Positions 27,313 to 35,633 of a stretch of 64,000 nucleotides of DNA are shown here, in pieces. The translations under genes and the position numbers were made by a program. This DNA is from an uncultured Kiritimatiellota bacterium (GTDB taxonomy: Bacteria > Verrucomicrobiota > Kiritimatiellia > RFP12 > DVOR01). The DNA lies in NCBI GenBank assembly GCA_944389585.1, contig CALXMW010000005.1, positions 62,001 to 126,000 of the forward strand, read 5' to 3'. How positions within the stretch are numbered: the stretch's first letter is position 1; the number at the start of each line of letters is the position of its first letter. Below the pieces are notes generated by a model. It was not told where the DNA came from, ran no database searches, and worked only from the letters and a program-made list of their open reading frames with translations.

Positions 27313-28464
27313 ATGGCCCGAGAGAAAGTGGATGGAAAAGAGAGCGTGGCGGGGACGGACCCTTGCTACGGGTGCGGCGTGTGCGCCGCGGCGTGCCCGA
27401 AACGGTGCATCGAGATGGCGTTGTCGCCGGAGGGGTTTTGGGTGCCTCGGGTGGATGCGGCCGCGTGCGTGGGGTGCGGCCAGTGCGTGCGGCTGTGCCC
27501 GATCCATATGCCTTTTGCGCGCGAGGCGCTCCATAAGCGGATGTTTCGCGGTGAGGCCGCGTGGCTGAAGGACGCTGATTCCCTTCGCGCGAGTTCCTCC
27601 GGCGGGGCGGTCGGCGCCATCGTCGCGGCCCTGGCGGGGGAGGGCTACGGGTTCTGCGGCGTGCGGTATGTGCCCGAGCGGCAACGCGCGGAGCACTTTC
27701 TGGCGGAGACGCCGGAGGCCTTCGCGCCGGCACGGGGGTCAAAATACATCCAAAGCCTGACCGTCCCCGCCTTTCGCGACATCCTGGCGGGTGACGGCAA
27801 GTGGCTTGTCGTGGGCACGCCCTGCCAAATCGCCGCCTTCCGCCGCCTTATCCAAACGCGCGGCGTCGAGGAGCGGTTCGTCCTGGTGGACTTCGCCTGC
27901 CATGGCGTGCCCTCCCAAAAGCTCTGGACGGCCTTTCTGCGCCGGGCGGCCAAAGAGCGGGATCCACGCCGGGTCGAGGCCTCGTGGCGCGGCAAAAGGC
28001 GGGGGTGGCAGGATGGCTATGTGTTGAGCCTGACCGAGGACGGAGCGCCTTTTTACACGGGGTATGCCTCTGAGAACGAGCCGTATCTGCGCCATTTCCT
28101 GCGCCGTACGGCGCAAAACCTGACGTGCTTCGCGTGCCCTTTCGTGGGGACGCACAGCGGGGCGGACATCCGCGTGGGGGATTTCTGGGGGGAGCGCTAC
28201 CGGGCGAACGACGCGGGGGTGAGCCGCGTGGCGGCCTTCACCGAGCGTGGGGCGGCGGTGTGGGCCCAGGCTGCGGCTTTTTGCGGGACGGAGCCGCTGA
28301 CGCCCGAGGAGGTCGCGGAGGCCGAGGCAAAGGAACCCCATGCCGAGCCGCCGACGTGGGGGCGGCGCACGTTCATCCGTTTGCTGTCGTTGCCCGGCGG
28401 GTTCCGACTGGCGCATGGGTGGTCGCTCGTCGGGTGCGCGTTGAGGCGCCTGGTTCGCCGTTGA
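27313..28464 (+). CDS. Coenzyme F420 hydrogenase/dehydrogenase beta-subunit family protein with two 4Fe-4S clusters
   Basis: A 383-residue iron-sulphur protein. Two ferredoxin-type motifs, CYGCGVCAAACP and CVGCGQCVRLCP, lie in the first 70 residues, followed by the FrhB/FdhB N- and C-terminal domains (SSSGGAVGAIV, VGTPCQIAAFRRL, DFACHGVPS, RVGDFWGE). Outside methanogens such proteins are common in surface-polysaccharide clusters next to pyruvyl transferase genes, as here. The redox partner is unknown. I chose the ATG at 27313; a GTG at 27304 lies closer to AAGGAG (4 nt) and is also possible. Confidence 0.85.
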   Translation: MAREKVDGKESVAGTDPCYGCGVCAAACPKRCIEMALSPEGFWVPRVDAAACVGCGQCVRLCPIHMPFAREALHKRMFRGEAAWLKDADSLRASSSGGAVGAIVAALAGEGYGFCGVRYVPERQRAEHFLAETPEAFAPARGSKYIQSLTVPAFRDILAGDGKWLVVGTPCQIAAFRRLIQTRGVEERFVLVDFACHGVPSQKLWTAFLRRAAKERDPRRVEASWRGKRRGWQDGYVLSLTEDGAPFYTGYASENEPYLRHFLRRTAQNLTCFACPFVGTHSGADIRVGDFWGERYRANDAGVSRVAAFTERGAAVWAQAAAFCGTEPLTPEEVAEAEAKEPHAEPPTWGRRTFIRLLSLPGGFRLAHGWSLVGCALRRLVRR

Positions 28465-28480
28465 AAAGGAGGGAAAAGCC

Positions 28481-29605
28481 ATGAAGACTGTCTGTCAAAT
28501 CACCATGTTCCGCACCATCAACTACGGCTCGGCGCTCCAGGCCTACGCCCTGCATACGGCCATCACGGCGTTGCTGGGCCATCGGTGCCTGACCGTCGAT
28601 TATGTGGCGCAGGCCGGCGAGTGGACATTCCCGCGTAGCCCGGCGGCCCTTGCGCGGTGGCTCCTGGCGCGCGCGGTCTATTGGCGGCGAGACCGCGCGT
28701 ACAACGCCTTCCTGCGACGGGAACTCAACCTGACGCGCCCTTATGGCTCCTTCGCGGAGCTGGCGGCCAATCCGCCCGTGGCTGATGTGTACGCGACGGG
28801 TTCCGACCAGACCTTCAACCCGCGGTGGAGCGGCGGCGACCCGGCCTATTTTCTGGCGTTTGTGCCGGCCGGCCGGCGTGGGGAGGTGCGCAAGATCGCC
28901 TATGCCTCGAGCTTTGCCGTGGCGGCGTTGCCGGAGGAATTGAAGGCGCGGTATCGCGAGGCGCTGTCGGATTACGACGCGCTCTCGGTGCGCGAGGAAT
29001 CGGGCGTGGGCATCGTGCGCGACCTCATTGGGCGCGAGGCCGCGTGGTGCTGCGACCCGACGCTCCTGCTTGGGCGCGCGCGGTGGGCCGCCCTGGCGAA
29101 GCGCTCCAAACGCCGCCCGAAGCACCCCTATATCCTTGTTTACCTGATGGCTTACATGGTCAACCCGTACCCGCAGGCCGACCGGGTCGTGGCCGAGCTT
29201 CAGGCGGCGTTGGGGCTGGACGTGGTCTATCTGAACGGGCGCAAGCAGGATTTGGGCAAACCGCGCTCGACGGTGGACAAGTCCGCCTCGCCATATGATT
29301 TCGTCGATCTTTTCCTCAATGCCTCCTTCATCCTCACCTCGTCCTTCCACGGGGCGGTCTTCGCGTTGCACAGCGGCAAGCCCTTCATCGCCTTGGTGGA
29401 AGGGGACGCGTCGAAGGATTCGCGTCTACTGGCCCTGCTCCGGCGCATCGGGGCCGAGCGCCATGCCGTGCCGGTACCGATCCCGGACGATTTCCAGGTG
29501 GGCGACCCCGCGCGTTTCGCGCAGCCCGAGGGCGGCTACGCGGGGCCGCTCGGGGCCTTCCGGGAGGCGTCGCTTGGCTGGTTGCGCGCGGCCATCGAGG
29601 GGTGA
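28481..29605 (+). CDS. Polysaccharide pyruvyl transferase family protein
   Basis: A 374-residue WcaK/CsaB-type protein that would add ketal-linked pyruvate to a surface glycan. Conserved features include INYGSALQAYAL at the start, the ATGSDQTFNPRW substrate segment, SDYDALSVREESG, the CDPTLLL strand and the late SSFHGAVFALHSGKPF motif. It follows the FrhB-like gene by 16 nt with AAAGGAGG before its ATG, so the two form one unit behind the structured leader. No glycosyltransferase genes are nearby. Confidence 0.88.
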   Translation: MKTVCQITMFRTINYGSALQAYALHTAITALLGHRCLTVDYVAQAGEWTFPRSPAALARWLLARAVYWRRDRAYNAFLRRELNLTRPYGSFAELAANPPVADVYATGSDQTFNPRWSGGDPAYFLAFVPAGRRGEVRKIAYASSFAVAALPEELKARYREALSDYDALSVREESGVGIVRDLIGREAAWCCDPTLLLGRARWAALAKRSKRRPKHPYILVYLMAYMVNPYPQADRVVAELQAALGLDVVYLNGRKQDLGKPRSTVDKSASPYDFVDLFLNASFILTSSFHGAVFALHSGKPFIALVEGDASKDSRLLALLRRIGAERHAVPVPIPDDFQVGDPARFAQPEGGYAGPLGAFREASLGWLRAAIEG

Positions 29606-29675
29606 GCGGCGGGGCGGGGCCAAAAAGAGGCGCGGCGCGCCGTTGTTTGCGGGCGGAGGCCGGCGGGCGGGGTTT

Positions 29676-29684
29676 TGCTAATAT
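29676..29684 (+). promoter_or_regulatory. Extended -10 promoter of the truncated psd copy
   Basis: GGTTTTGCTAATAT: TGC-TAATAT at 29676-29684. It matches the psd promoter at 32094-32102 in position and flanks (GGGTTTTG(C/G)TA), so promoter and gene start were duplicated together. Confidence 0.55.
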
Positions 29685-29731
29685 AAGAGGGAATTGGGCG
29701 TGGTGCCCATGGAAGCAAGGATGGTTCTGCG

Positions 29732-29860
29732 ATGTACGAGAATGAAAGACGCGAGAGCGAGGCGATCATCCGCAATGGGTGGGCGCTGATTGTGGTGCCC
29801 CTGGTGTTGGGCGTCGGCGGGGGATGCGTCCTTTGTCCCGTCCTGGGGTTGCTCGTGTAG
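29732..29860 (+). pseudogene. Truncated copy of the psd 5' end
   Basis: The first 40 codons match those of psd at 32147 (MYENERRE.EAIIRNGW, then PLVLGVGGGCVLCPVLGL) with several synonymous and a few amino-acid changes. The frame then hits TAG at 29858 immediately after the break, where psd continues with PWVATAW. The upstream 50 bp, including a GGGC..GTGCCC hairpin and the promoter, are also recognisable copies. A 42-residue peptide containing the first membrane helix could still be made. Confidence 0.85.
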
Positions 29861-30093
29861 AATGCGACATTGAGACCGGGCGCACCCACCAAATCCGTGT
29901 TCATCTCGCCTCCCTTGGCACCCCCATCGTCGGCGATGCACTTTATGGCAAGCCTGCCCTTGACCGGCGCCTTCCCTATCCGCCCGCCCGCCAACTCCTC
30001 CATGCCAGGCGTCTTTGCCTCAATCACCCCATTACCGGCCACCCACTCGACCTTCAAGCGCCTTTCCCAAAAGACTTCTCCCCTTATCTTTGA
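29861..30093 (+). pseudogene. 3' fragment of an RluA-family pseudouridine synthase gene
   Basis: The last 75 or so codons of an RluA/RluD-type gene remain: IETGRTHQIRVHLASLG, IVGDALYG, and a LLHARRLCLNHPITG segment with a normal C-terminal end at TGA 30091-30093. The catalytic Asp region and the whole N-terminal domain are missing. The fragment is joined to the broken psd copy with no intervening sequence, so this is a recombination scar. Confidence 0.85.
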
Positions 30094-30127
30094 GGACTCC
30101 GCCAACGTCCGTTTGCGAGTCAAATGG

Positions 30128-31750
30128 TTAAGGAGACGAGGCATGACCGCGAAGCGTTGCGTTGGCGGGGCGTCCTTTCAAGGAGTGCGCGCGTTCGAAG
30201 GCGTCGGAGGCCATCTCCGCAAAGGGGCGCTTGTCGGCTGGATGGACGTTCGAGGGGTCACCGAGGCCGGCGGAAAAAGTGTCTAGGTACGTGGCACCGG
30301 TCTCGGCGCAGACTTTTCGCTGGAGGGCGCGGTAGGGGCCCCATGGGCGGTTTATCGATGGCAGGCCCATCATCAGAAAGGGTGTCTCCGGGGTAGGGCG
30401 GAGGGCGGTGACGGCGGCGCGGAGGGTTTCCTCCATGTAGGCCTCGGGAAGGGGGGCGTCGGGGTGGCCGTCGATGGCCATGGAGGCGTTGGACTCGCCT
30501 TGGTACCACAGGACGCCGGTGAGAGGGAGGTGGCGGGTTCGGGCGATGCCATTGTCCCATAGCGCGCCGGGGCGCCAACCGTCGGCTTCGTGGCCGAGGC
30601 GTTCGCGGTAAACGGCCTTGACCCAAGAGTCGGGGAAGTCCGGGTTACGGTCGAGCGGCGCACGGTTGGCCAGGATTGCGAGGAGGGTGGGGTGGCGCGC
30701 CATTTCCCAGGCGGGGAGGAAAGCCTCGGTGGGCGCACCGCCGACATCGACCAACAGGATGGCGATGGGTTTGCCCGAGGCGCGTGCGCGTCGGTTGGCG
30801 AAGGAAACGGCCAACGCACTCCACTCTTTGGCGTTGGCCGGAGTGAGGCGGCGCCATTGGCCGGTCACGAAGTCCCACAGGCGGATGTCGTGCTGGGCGG
30901 TCTCTGCGGCCTCGGCCTCTGCCCCCGCACACCGTGCGAGCGGCCAAAACATGTTGGATTGACCGGCGCAGAGCCACGTCTCGCAGTGTCCGGCAATGTC
31001 GGGCGGAAGCGCAACGGGGGGTGCGGGGCGTGGCTTTGCCCATCCAGAGGCAGTATGGGGGCGATGCGTGGGTGCCTGCGTGTCGGACGGAGGCGGGTTC
31101 AACGCCCGTGCGGTAGCCTCGGCGATGGCGCGTGTAGCCGTGGCATCAGGATGAATCTTGTCTGGGAAATGGTTGGGACAGAGGGATAAAAGAGGCGTCT
31201 CCATATCGATGGGCGTGGCGCCGCTACGGGCGGCAACCTCGGCGAGGGCCGCCTGCATGAGGAAGGGTTCCGGACTGCGCCAGAAGGTCTGGCCTGGTAC
31301 GAGTGGCGCAAGTTTGCCCCACAAATAGAGGCGCGGCTGGCTTGGCAGGGATTGGTAGTCGCCGAGCAGGGAGAGATAATCGTCACAGAAGGTGCCGGGG
31401 CGCTCCGCCTCTGTTTTCAGGAAGGCGCCGCAATCGTTGATGCCCAAGTTACAAATCACGATGTCCGGTTGCCAGGCCAGCGCGGCTTGGTGCTCAGGCA
31501 TGAAACGAAACCCTCGCCGTTCCTGCCCCCGCATCGTGTGCAAGTAGACGCCACGGCCGGGATTGCCAAAGTTCCGCACCTCGTAATTCACACCTAGGAT
31601 TGTCTGCAACTGCGCCGGATACGCCTCCGAGGCACGGTCTGTCAAACCCGTGCCATACGTGATTGAGTCTCCAATGCACGCCACCTTGATCGGCGCCGCT
31701 TCAGAAAATGCTGCCACGCAGAAGAGAAAGAAAGCGATGAACTTTTTCAT
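30128..31750 (-). CDS. Secreted double esterase: SGNH hydrolase fused to sialate O-acetylesterase domain
   Basis: A 540-residue exported protein (signal peptide about 1-18). The first domain is an SGNH/GDSL hydrolase with block I GDSITYGTG (near 28), GINDCG, and catalytic DKIHPD (near 200). After a Pro-rich linker the second domain (from about 258) is of the sialate O-acetylesterase type, with WLCAGQSNM, VLWYQGESN and VHPADKRP. Such enzymes strip acetyl groups from sialic acid or other host glycans, fitting the nearby GH20 and GH2. A perfect TGATATAAT ends 6 nt before the ATG, so it is probably leaderless. Confidence 0.88.
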   Translation of the reverse strand: MKKFIAFFLFCVAAFSEAAPIKVACIGDSITYGTGLTDRASEAYPAQLQTILGVNYEVRNFGNPGRGVYLHTMRGQERRGFRFMPEHQAALAWQPDIVICNLGINDCGAFLKTEAERPGTFCDDYLSLLGDYQSLPSQPRLYLWGKLAPLVPGQTFWRSPEPFLMQAALAEVAARSGATPIDMETPLLSLCPNHFPDKIHPDATATRAIAEATARALNPPPSDTQAPTHRPHTASGWAKPRPAPPVALPPDIAGHCETWLCAGQSNMFWPLARCAGAEAEAAETAQHDIRLWDFVTGQWRRLTPANAKEWSALAVSFANRRARASGKPIAILLVDVGGAPTEAFLPAWEMARHPTLLAILANRAPLDRNPDFPDSWVKAVYRERLGHEADGWRPGALWDNGIARTRHLPLTGVLWYQGESNASMAIDGHPDAPLPEAYMEETLRAAVTALRPTPETPFLMMGLPSINRPWGPYRALQRKVCAETGATYLDTFSAGLGDPSNVHPADKRPFAEMASDAFERAHSLKGRPANATLRGHASSP

Positions 31751-31756
31751 ACGTTT

Positions 31757-31765
31757 ATTATATCA
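31757..31765 (-). promoter_or_regulatory. Extended -10 promoter for the SGNH/SASA esterase, leaderless
   Basis: Leftward TGA-TATAAT, the consensus extended -10, ends 6 nt before the ATG at 31750. No Shine-Dalgarno is possible in the six bases between. Confidence 0.75.
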
Positions 31766-31932
31766 TACCGTCGCATGTGTCAAGCGCATAAAACGTTCCA
31801 CGCGCGGGAGTGCCTTCTCTTTTTATGATGGTGTTGCAAGGGGCCGTGTGGAGAATCGCTACCGGGGTGGCCATGGGGAAGTCAGAACCCTTGGGAAAGC
31901 AAAACGAAGCGGGCATAAGCGAACCCGGCGAG

Positions 31933-32010
31933 CCCTAGAAGGGTCAGGTGCCGCCCCTTAAAGGTCTTGCCTCGCATCCTTATAAGGGTTGGCCGCCGAC
32001 CCTTATGGGT
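31933..32010. repeat. Array of four degenerate palindromic repeats, 22-23 bp period
   Basis: CCCTAGAAGGG, CCCTTAAAGG, TCCTTATAAGGG and CCCTTATGGG begin at 31933, 31955, 31977 and 32000 (spacings 22, 22, 23), each followed by a GC-rich spacer such as TNGCCGCC. A looser copy, CCCTTGGG, lies 45 bp upstream at 31888. The 396-bp gap between the divergent esterase and psd genes holds this array, the two promoters and no convincing gene. Confidence 0.7.
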
Positions 32011-32093
32011 TTCCCGCCTGCCTGTTTGAGGAGGATTGTCGGGGACTTTGCGACAAGCGAGCCCGACGTTGTTTGGCAGAGTGGGGCGGGTTT

Positions 32094-32102
32094 TGGTATC
32101 AT
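32094..32102 (+). promoter_or_regulatory. Extended -10 promoter for psd
   Basis: GGTTTTGGTATCAT: TGG-TATCAT at 32094-32102. The leader contains a small hairpin (GGGCA..TGCCC, about 32113-32125) that is retained in altered sequence in the duplicated copy upstream of 29732. Confidence 0.6.
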
Positions 32103-32146
32103 GAAGGCTGTTGGGCAGAGGTGCCCTGAGAGAGAAGGATTGTTCA

Positions 32147-32866
32147 ATGTACGAGAATGAGAGACGTGAGGGCGAGGCCATCATCCGCAATGGGTGGCCG
32201 TTGATTCTGACGCCGTTGGTGTTGGGCGTCGGCGGGGGATGCGTCCTTTGCCCCGTCTTGGGATTGCCGTGGGTGGCGACGGCGTGGCTGGCGCTGTGCG
32301 TGGTCTTCTCGGCGTTCATGGCGTGGTTTTTCCGGAACCCGCGGCGCGTGCCGCCGGCGGGGGAGGAGAACATCGTCTCGGGCGCGGAGGGGACGGTGCG
32401 ATCGGTGCAGTATGTGACGGAGGACGACGGCTCGCCGGCGAGCGCGGTGGCCAAGGAGTTCTTCCCCGGGGAGCGCGCGGTGCGCATCTCCACCTTCCTC
32501 TCGCCGCTCCATGTGCACGTGAACCGCCTTTCCATCGGCGGCACGGTGACGCGGTGCGAGTATCGCCACGGCAAACATCTGCTGACGATGGATGAGCGTT
32601 CGAGCCTCTACAATCAGCATTCCATCGTGGTGGTGGAGGACAAGGACGGCCTGCGGTGCCTGCACAAGCAGATCACGGGGCCCATCGTGCGGCGCGTGAT
32701 TTACTGGCTGGAGGAGGGGCAGCCGGTGAAGCGCGGCGGCATCCTGGGCATGATGAAGTTCGGTAGCCGCATGGACATCTGGTTGCCGGCCGACCGCGTG
32801 GAGGTCTGCGTGAAGCCGGGCGACCCGGTGCGCGCGGGCGAGACGGTCATCGCGAAGCGGAAGTGA
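32147..32866 (+). CDS. psd: Phosphatidylserine decarboxylase proenzyme, short form
   Basis: A 239-residue membrane-associated enzyme that converts phosphatidylserine to phosphatidylethanolamine. Two hydrophobic segments lie at about 18-60, the substrate-binding STFLSPLHVHVNR at about 115-127, and the self-cleavage site at Gly206-Ser207 in MKFGSRMD, which generates the pyruvoyl alpha chain. The length fits the short Psd type. AAGGA lies 7 nt before the ATG. pssA, encoding the previous pathway step, begins 4 nt after its stop. A truncated copy lies at 29732. Confidence 0.93.
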   Translation: MYENERREGEAIIRNGWPLILTPLVLGVGGGCVLCPVLGLPWVATAWLALCVVFSAFMAWFFRNPRRVPPAGEENIVSGAEGTVRSVQYVTEDDGSPASAVAKEFFPGERAVRISTFLSPLHVHVNRLSIGGTVTRCEYRHGKHLLTMDERSSLYNQHSIVVVEDKDGLRCLHKQITGPIVRRVIYWLEEGQPVKRGGILGMMKFGSRMDIWLPADRVEVCVKPGDPVRAGETVIAKRK

Positions 32867-32870
32867 CGCC

Positions 32871-33671
32871 ATGAGGAAGATCATGAAGCTGAAGCGCCCC
32901 TCCGCGCATGCCAACCGCGTGGGTTTCGTCAACTCCATCACCTCGGGCGCCTTGGTCTGCGGACTGATGAGCGTGCTCTGCTCCGCGATGGGCGACTTTT
33001 ATTGGGGTGCGCTCCTCATCCTCGGTGCGATGATCCTCGACGGCATCGACGGCACGATGGCACGGATGCTGAAGGCCTCGACGGCCTTCGGCGCGGAGTT
33101 CGACACCTTCGTGGACATCACGGCCTTCGGCATCGCGCCGGCGATGCTGATGTACTTCTATCTCTTCCACGACTTCTCGGCACCGGCGCCGACGCTCCAT
33201 CCGGTGGGGGCCCTCCTGTCCATCGCAATCGTCCTCTCCGGGGCCATTCGCCTGGCGCGCTTCAAGGTGGTGGACGAGGATCACGGCATGAGCGGCTACA
33301 CGGGGATGCCCATCACGGTGAACGCGCTTTGCCTGGCGGGCATCGTCCTGCTCATCGAGGCGTTGGAGAAGGGCTATGACGTGGCCCCGGCATGGCTGGA
33401 TCTGCAGGCCGGCGGGTGGTTGGCGTGGGTGATGTACGCGAATTGCGTCATCTGCCTGCTCCTGCAGGTGTCGCCCTTCAAGTACCCGAAGCCGACGAAC
33501 ACGCCGATTGGGCAGTTCATCGGGGTGCTGGCCTTCCTGGGACTCTTCATTGGGCCTAAGACGGCGGTGGTGTGCTGCTGTTATCTGGTTCCCGTGACCC
33601 TGTTTTTCATCTACGTGGCGCCCTTCTGGTTCGCCATCAAGCGTCGTTGGTTGGCCAAGCAGGCCGCCTAA
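32871..33671 (+). CDS. pssA: CDP-diacylglycerol-serine O-phosphatidyltransferase
   Basis: A 266-residue polytopic membrane protein with the CDP-alcohol phosphotransferase motif D-G-x2-A-R-x8-G-x3-D-x3-D (from DGIDGTMARM to FDTFVD, about 48-75) and about eight membrane helices. Its place next to psd makes phosphatidylserine synthase the natural reading. An ATG at codon 5 (MKLKRPS) is an alternative start. The aconitase gene follows after 16 nt. Confidence 0.9.
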   Translation: MRKIMKLKRPSAHANRVGFVNSITSGALVCGLMSVLCSAMGDFYWGALLILGAMILDGIDGTMARMLKASTAFGAEFDTFVDITAFGIAPAMLMYFYLFHDFSAPAPTLHPVGALLSIAIVLSGAIRLARFKVVDEDHGMSGYTGMPITVNALCLAGIVLLIEALEKGYDVAPAWLDLQAGGWLAWVMYANCVICLLLQVSPFKYPKPTNTPIGQFIGVLAFLGLFIGPKTAVVCCCYLVPVTLFFIYVAPFWFAIKRRWLAKQAA

Positions 33672-33687
33672 TCCGAGACATCCGAGC

Positions 33688-35619
33688 ATGAACGTCACCG
33701 AAAAAATCCTTCGTGCGCATTTGGTTTCCGGCGAGCCCGTCGTGGGGCGGGAGGTCGGCATCCGCATCGACCAGACCCTGACGCAGGACGCCACCGGCAC
33801 GATGGCTTACCTGCAGTTCGAGAGCATGGGCATCGACCGCGCCAAGACCGAGCTCTCCGTCAGCTACGTCGACCACAACACGGTGCAGATCGGCTTCGAG
33901 AACGCCGACGACCACGACTACCTGCAGAGCGTCGCGAAGCGTTACGGCATCGTCTATTCCAAGCCCGGCAACGGCATCTGCCACCAGCTCCACCTGGAGC
34001 GCTTCGGCAAGCCCGGCAAGACCCTCATCGGCTCGGACTCGCACACACCCACGGGCGGCGGCATCGGCATGGTGGCCATCGGCGCCGGTGGCATCGACGT
34101 GGCCGTGGCGATGGGCGGCGGGCCCTACTACATCGCCTGGCCCAAGGTCGTGGGCATCCGCCTGACGGGCCGCCTCAACCCCGGCGTCTCGGCCAAGGAC
34201 GTCATCCTGGCCGTCCTCCGCCGCTTCGGCTCCAAGGGCAACGTCGGCAAGGTCTTCGAGTACTTCGGCCCCGGGCTGGCCGCGCTCGACGTGCCCAGCC
34301 GCGCGACCATCGCGAACATGGGTGCCGAGCTCGGCGTCACCACCTCCGTCTTCCCCTCCGACGACGTCACCCGCGCCTTCCTCAAGGCCCAGGGCCGCGA
34401 GCAGGATTGGGTGCCGCTCACGGCCGACGACGAGGCCTACGACGAGACCTGGGCGCTCGACCTCTCCACTGTCGAGCCGCTCGCCGCCGCCCCGCACAAC
34501 CCCGGCAACGTCGAGACCATCGCCGAGCACGTGGGCCAGCGCGTGAACCAGATCATGATCGGTTCGTGCACCAACTCCTCGTACCGCGACATCAAGACCG
34601 TGGCCCTGCTCCTCAAAGGCAAGCAGATCCACCCCGACGTCGAGGTCGGCATCGCCTGCGGCTCCAAGCAGGTCGTCCGGATGCTCGCCGACGAAGGGCT
34701 GCTGAGCGACCTCATCGCCGCCGGGTGCCGCATCCTCGAGAACGCCTGCGGCTTCTGCATCGGCGCGCACATGAGCCCGAGCACCGACGCCGTCTGCCTG
34801 CGCACCAGCAACCGCAACTTCGAGGGCCGCTCCGGCACCCAATCGGCCAAGGTCTACCTCGTCTCACCCGAGACCGCCGCGGCCTCCGCGCTCGCCGGCG
34901 CCTTCGCCGACCCGCGCGCCCTCGCCGTCCCGCCCGTGGCCCTGCCCGAGCGCTTCACCATCGACGACGGGATGTTCCTCTACCGCGAGACCGCCGGCCA
35001 GGGCGTCGCCGGCACGCCCATCGTGCGCGGCCCCAACATCGGCCAGGTGCCCCCCGGCAAGCCGCTCCCCGAGCGCCTCGAGGGCGTGGCCACCGTCAAA
35101 GTGGGCGACAAAATCACCACCGACCACATCATGCCCGCCGGCGCGCGCCTCAAATACCGCTCGAACATCCCCGAATACGCCAAGTACGTCTTCGAGCACA
35201 CCGACCCGGACTTCTACAAGAACGCCACGGCCAACCGCGATGCCGGCAAGGCCAACGTCATCGTCGCCGGCGAAAGCTACGGCCAAGGCTCCTCGCGCGA
35301 GCACGCCGCCCTCTGCCCCATGTATCTGGGCGTGCGCGCCGTCATCGCCAAATCCATCGAGCGCATCCACCGCGCCAACCTCATCAACTTCGGCATCGTC
35401 CCCTTCGTCTTTGCCGACCCGGCCGACTACGGGCGCGTCTCGCAAGGCGACGCGCTCCTCATCGAGGGGCTGCGCCAGGCCGTCGAGACCGGCCGCGCGA
35501 CGGTGAGAGACCTTTCCAACAACAACACGTTCGACGTGACGACCGAGCTGTCCGACCGTCAGAAACGCCTGATCCTCGCCGGTGGCCTTCTGGCCGCCGT
35601 CGCCCAGGGCCAGGCCTAA
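33688..35619 (+). CDS. Aconitate hydratase, short Aquifex-type
   Basis: A 643-residue aconitase that isomerises citrate and isocitrate. Cluster ligands are Cys294 (GSCTNSS), Cys354 and Cys357 (ACGFCIGAH); the GSDSHTPTGGG segment and the swivel-domain AGESYGQGSSREHAA are conserved. The length and the direct join of the swivel domain match the short aconitases of Aquifex and some deep bacterial groups rather than AcnA or AcnB. Homoaconitase or isopropylmalate isomerase activity cannot be excluded by eye. It is in one run with pssA and the next gene. Confidence 0.88.
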   Translation: MNVTEKILRAHLVSGEPVVGREVGIRIDQTLTQDATGTMAYLQFESMGIDRAKTELSVSYVDHNTVQIGFENADDHDYLQSVAKRYGIVYSKPGNGICHQLHLERFGKPGKTLIGSDSHTPTGGGIGMVAIGAGGIDVAVAMGGGPYYIAWPKVVGIRLTGRLNPGVSAKDVILAVLRRFGSKGNVGKVFEYFGPGLAALDVPSRATIANMGAELGVTTSVFPSDDVTRAFLKAQGREQDWVPLTADDEAYDETWALDLSTVEPLAAAPHNPGNVETIAEHVGQRVNQIMIGSCTNSSYRDIKTVALLLKGKQIHPDVEVGIACGSKQVVRMLADEGLLSDLIAAGCRILENACGFCIGAHMSPSTDAVCLRTSNRNFEGRSGTQSAKVYLVSPETAAASALAGAFADPRALAVPPVALPERFTIDDGMFLYRETAGQGVAGTPIVRGPNIGQVPPGKPLPERLEGVATVKVGDKITTDHIMPAGARLKYRSNIPEYAKYVFEHTDPDFYKNATANRDAGKANVIVAGESYGQGSSREHAALCPMYLGVRAVIAKSIERIHRANLINFGIVPFVFADPADYGRVSQGDALLIEGLRQAVETGRATVRDLSNNNTFDVTTELSDRQKRLILAGGLLAAVAQGQA

Positions 35620-35633
35620 AGGAGCGACGCACG

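Noticed and set aside
29779-30093. A 104-residue intact gene ending in the RluA-like sequence
   Set aside because: Its first 30 codons are an out-of-frame reading of the broken psd copy; only the RluA C-terminal part is real.
31751-32146. A protein-coding gene in the esterase/psd gap
   Set aside because: Frames exist on both strands but their apparent peptide repeats come from the 22-23 bp DNA repeats, whose period is not a multiple of three.
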